From NCBI RefSeq assembly GCF_000194605.1, contig NC_015321.1:4154001-4218000 (forward strand): a stretch of DNA of 64,000 nt. The letters are read 5' to 3'. A program made the position numbers and the translations under genes. The DNA comes from Fluviicola taffensis DSM 16823. Its GTDB lineage: Bacteria > Bacteroidota > Bacteroidia > Flavobacteriales_D > Crocinitomicaceae. Below are positions 62,661-64,000 of the stretch, piece by piece. Each line of letters starts with the position of its first letter. Position 1 is the first letter of the stretch. Below the pieces are notes generated by a model, which saw only the letters and a list, made by a program, of their open reading frames with translations, ran no database searches and was not told the DNA's origin.

Positions 62661-62792
62661 CGATAACGGTTTCGGGCTTTGCGTTGGTGGGCATTTGAAA
62701 CCGTAAACGGTCTGCCAGCACCAAAGTTTATTAATTGCTCAAATGTTTATACTTGCACTGTCCGTCCACTAACGCAAAACCCGTGTTAGCGG
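62661..62792 (-). repeat. attC-like site A
   Basis: Minus strand: R'' CCGCTAACACGGG (from 62792), L'' CGGGTTTTGCGTTAGTGG (62783-62766), L' CCCACCAACGCAAAGCCCG (62691-62673) and R' GAAACCGTTATCG (ending 62661). L'' and L' pair at 16 of 18 positions plus G-T. Total length 132 bp, architecture R''-L''-loop-L'-R'. It is the clearest attC-like site in the window and sits 5 bp after the ABC gene stop. Confidence 0.85.
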
Positions 62793-62797
62793 TAGTG

Positions 62798-63475
62798 CTA
62801 TTTTTTCAATATTTCTCCATCTTTCATTTCTATTATACGGTCGCTTTTGTGGGCAAAATCGTCATCGTGGGTTACGGCTATTATAGTTTGCCCATAATTT
62901 TTTGTAAGGTCTTGAAAAATATCAAAAACAATATCGGTATTTTTACTATCTAAATTCCCGGTTGGTTCATCGCCCATAATGATTAAAGGGTCATTTATTA
63001 AGGCTCTTGCAATGGCTACCCGTTGTTGTTGTCCGCCCGATAGTTTATTGGCTGGTTTTAAAGCCTGGTCTTCTAATCCTAAAATTTTTAATTTCTCGAA
63101 GGCCTTTTGTTCAATTTCTTTTTCTGATAATTTTCCTAATTTTAAGGCAGGTATCATTACATTTTTTAGGCAAGAAAATTCAGCCAACAGATAATGAAAC
63201 TGAAATACAAAACCAATTTTTTCGTTTCTAAGTTCAGCTAATTTATCTTTACTTAATCCCGTTGTAAGTTGATCATCAATATATAATTTTCCTGTATAAT
63301 CCGTGTCCATTGTAGAAAGTATATACAACAAAGTAGATTTTCCACTTCCAGACTTTCCGATCATTGATAAAAATTCGCCTTTTCTAACTTCAAATTCTAT
63401 ATTTTTTAGCACTTGAAAATCAATCGGGTCATGGAAGTGCTTGTCAATATTTTCTGTTTTTAAAATCGTTTGCAT
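62798..63475 (-). CDS. ABC transporter ATP-binding protein (LolD/MacB type)
   Basis: A 225-residue ATPase subunit of a MacB/LolD-type export system. Walker A GKSGSGKST (40-48), Q loop FQFHYLLAE, signature LSGGQQQRVAIARAL (145-159), Walker B LIIMGDEPTGNLDS (164-177) and the H loop VTHDDDFA are all present. The gene is 3 bp downstream of the permease fragment and so cotranscribed. Its stop codon is 5 bp from attC-like site A, so the operon end may be the 3' part of a cassette, or host DNA used as an array boundary. Confidence 0.93.
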   Translation of the reverse strand: MQTILKTENIDKHFHDPIDFQVLKNIEFEVRKGEFLSMIGKSGSGKSTLLYILSTMDTDYTGKLYIDDQLTTGLSKDKLAELRNEKIGFVFQFHYLLAEFSCLKNVMIPALKLGKLSEKEIEQKAFEKLKILGLEDQALKPANKLSGGQQQRVAIARALINDPLIIMGDEPTGNLDSKNTDIVFDIFQDLTKNYGQTIIAVTHDDDFAHKSDRIIEMKDGEILKK

Positions 63476-63478
63476 TTA

Positions 63479-64000
63479 CTATTTTCTTAAAATTTCTACG
63501 GGGTCAATATTAGCAGCTTTTTTGGCTGGAATGTATCCTGCGAAAAAAGTAATTACCAAACCAATTACGATTCCTTGTACAAATTTTGTGGGTTCATAAT
63601 CAATCGGGAAATAACCAATATCGCCACCCAAATACACTCGTTTTAAAATGGTTATCAACATAGTTGCCACAATTACACCACCTACAACGCCCATTATTCC
63701 TATCGAAACGGCTTGTGTTACAAAAATTCGAATCACATCTTTGCCTTTGAAACCAATGGCTTTTAGAATTGCAATGTCATTAATTTTTTGTGAAACGGTC
63801 ATATTCAAAATATTATAAATGCCAAATCCTGCGACCAATAAAATAGTGAGTGATACAAAAGTGATAATCATTTTTCGCATCTTGTTTGTTGCCATTAGTG
63901 TTTCGTTGGTTTGCTTCCAGCCTTCTGCTTTGTAGCCCGTAATTTGCGAAAGTTTGGCAGCAACATTTTCTGCTTTTTCAGGGTCGGTAACATTTACATT
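63479..64000 (-). CDS. FtsX-like ABC permease, partial (window edge)
   Basis: The C-terminal part of a MacB/FtsX-type permease, at least 173 residues, open to the window edge. The visible sequence runs from a periplasmic segment (NVTDPEKAENVAAKLSQITGYKAEGW) into the last three membrane helices: residues around MIITFVSLTILLVAGFGIYNIL, then AVSIGIMGVVGGVIVATMLI and VQGIVIGLVITFFAGYIPAKKAANIDPVEILRK, the typical FtsX end. The 5' end lies outside the window. It pairs with the ATPase for export of lipoproteins, macrolides or a similar substrate. Confidence 0.9.
   Translation of the reverse strand, partial: NVNVTDPEKAENVAAKLSQITGYKAEGWKQTNETLMATNKMRKMIITFVSLTILLVAGFGIYNILNMTVSQKINDIAILKAIGFKGKDVIRIFVTQAVSIGIMGVVGGVIVATMLITILKRVYLGGDIGYFPIDYEPTKFVQGIVIGLVITFFAGYIPAKKAANIDPVEILRK

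Noticed and set aside
55021..62792. A CRISPR array
   Set aside because: The repeats are separated by whole genes, differ in sequence inside, and no cas gene is present.
55021..62792. An integron integrase inside the array
   Set aside because: No tyrosine recombinase is coded anywhere in the window; the only recombinase-type gene is the IS1182-like DDE transposase.

Overview
The window is AT-rich chromosomal DNA from a Bacteroidota bacterium, most likely a member of the Flavobacteriales; a Fluviicola/Crocinitomicaceae-type organism is a guess. The evidence is: type IX secretion (T9SS) type A and type B C-terminal sorting domains, -7 promoter boxes of the form TANNTTTG, no recognisable Shine-Dalgarno sequences, a TonB receptor with a carboxypeptidase-like N-terminal domain, and many Bacteroidota-style lipoproteins and TPR proteins. 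I found no rRNA, tRNA, CRISPR array or phage.

Region by region. 0-6.6 kb: an FAD amine oxidoreductase, a DUF2231-like membrane protein, a TatA-type translocase subunit, elongation factor P, an alpha/beta hydrolase, and a polyamine operon made of a SpeD-SpeE fusion and an overlapping ureohydrolase. 6.7-10.5 kb: a sensor-like SpoIIE phosphatase with an overlapping membrane protein. 10.6-24.6 kb: mostly housekeeping and envelope genes (DUF2971, NlpC/P60, C-terminal processing protease, DUF1573 lipoprotein, Sua5/YrdC plus GATase, SpmA-SpmB fusion, GNAT, Smr, M50 protease, WD40-like protein, ComA-like phosphosulfolactate synthase, TPR protein). 25-37 kb: a T9SS beta-helix protein built from two tandem copies, a DUF4442 protein, a TPR protein, a luciferase-like oxidoreductase, a shortened KdpD/KdpE pair, two tandem paralogous GNATs, a lipase-like hydrolase and a WG-repeat protein. 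37.3-42 kb: a 1566-residue T9SS type B surface protein. 42-51 kb: TspO, then an apparent operon with two DUF4331 paralogues, a TPR lipoprotein and a TonB-dependent receptor. 51-55 kb: YdeI, leucine-rich repeat, HD-domain, unknown and SUKH-like genes.

The most notable region is about 55.0-62.8 kb. All its small genes (GNATs, MBL-fold hydrolase, SnoaL-like protein, lipoproteins, unknowns) lie on the minus strand. They are separated by 60-135 bp imperfect inverted repeats with the architecture of integron attC sites. Each has an R''/L'' half (core ...TAACA) just after a stop codon and an L'/R' half (core AAACGTT) before the next gene. In three cassettes the 5' boundary is the exact reverse complement of that same cassette's own 3' R'' core, which is the sequence signature of circularised and integrated gene cassettes. 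An intact IS1182-like element, with an 18 bp inverted repeat and a 4 bp ACGT target duplication, sits inside one attC-like site. No integron integrase is visible, so this is a CALIN-like array or the interior of a larger chromosomal integron. The window ends inside an ABC/FtsX export operon whose 3' end abuts the first attC-like site.

A dispersed 40 bp palindromic repeat (two copies 21 kb apart, 37/40 identical, opposite orientation) and GTTCAA-rich repeat patches at three loci are further repeats not explained by genes.
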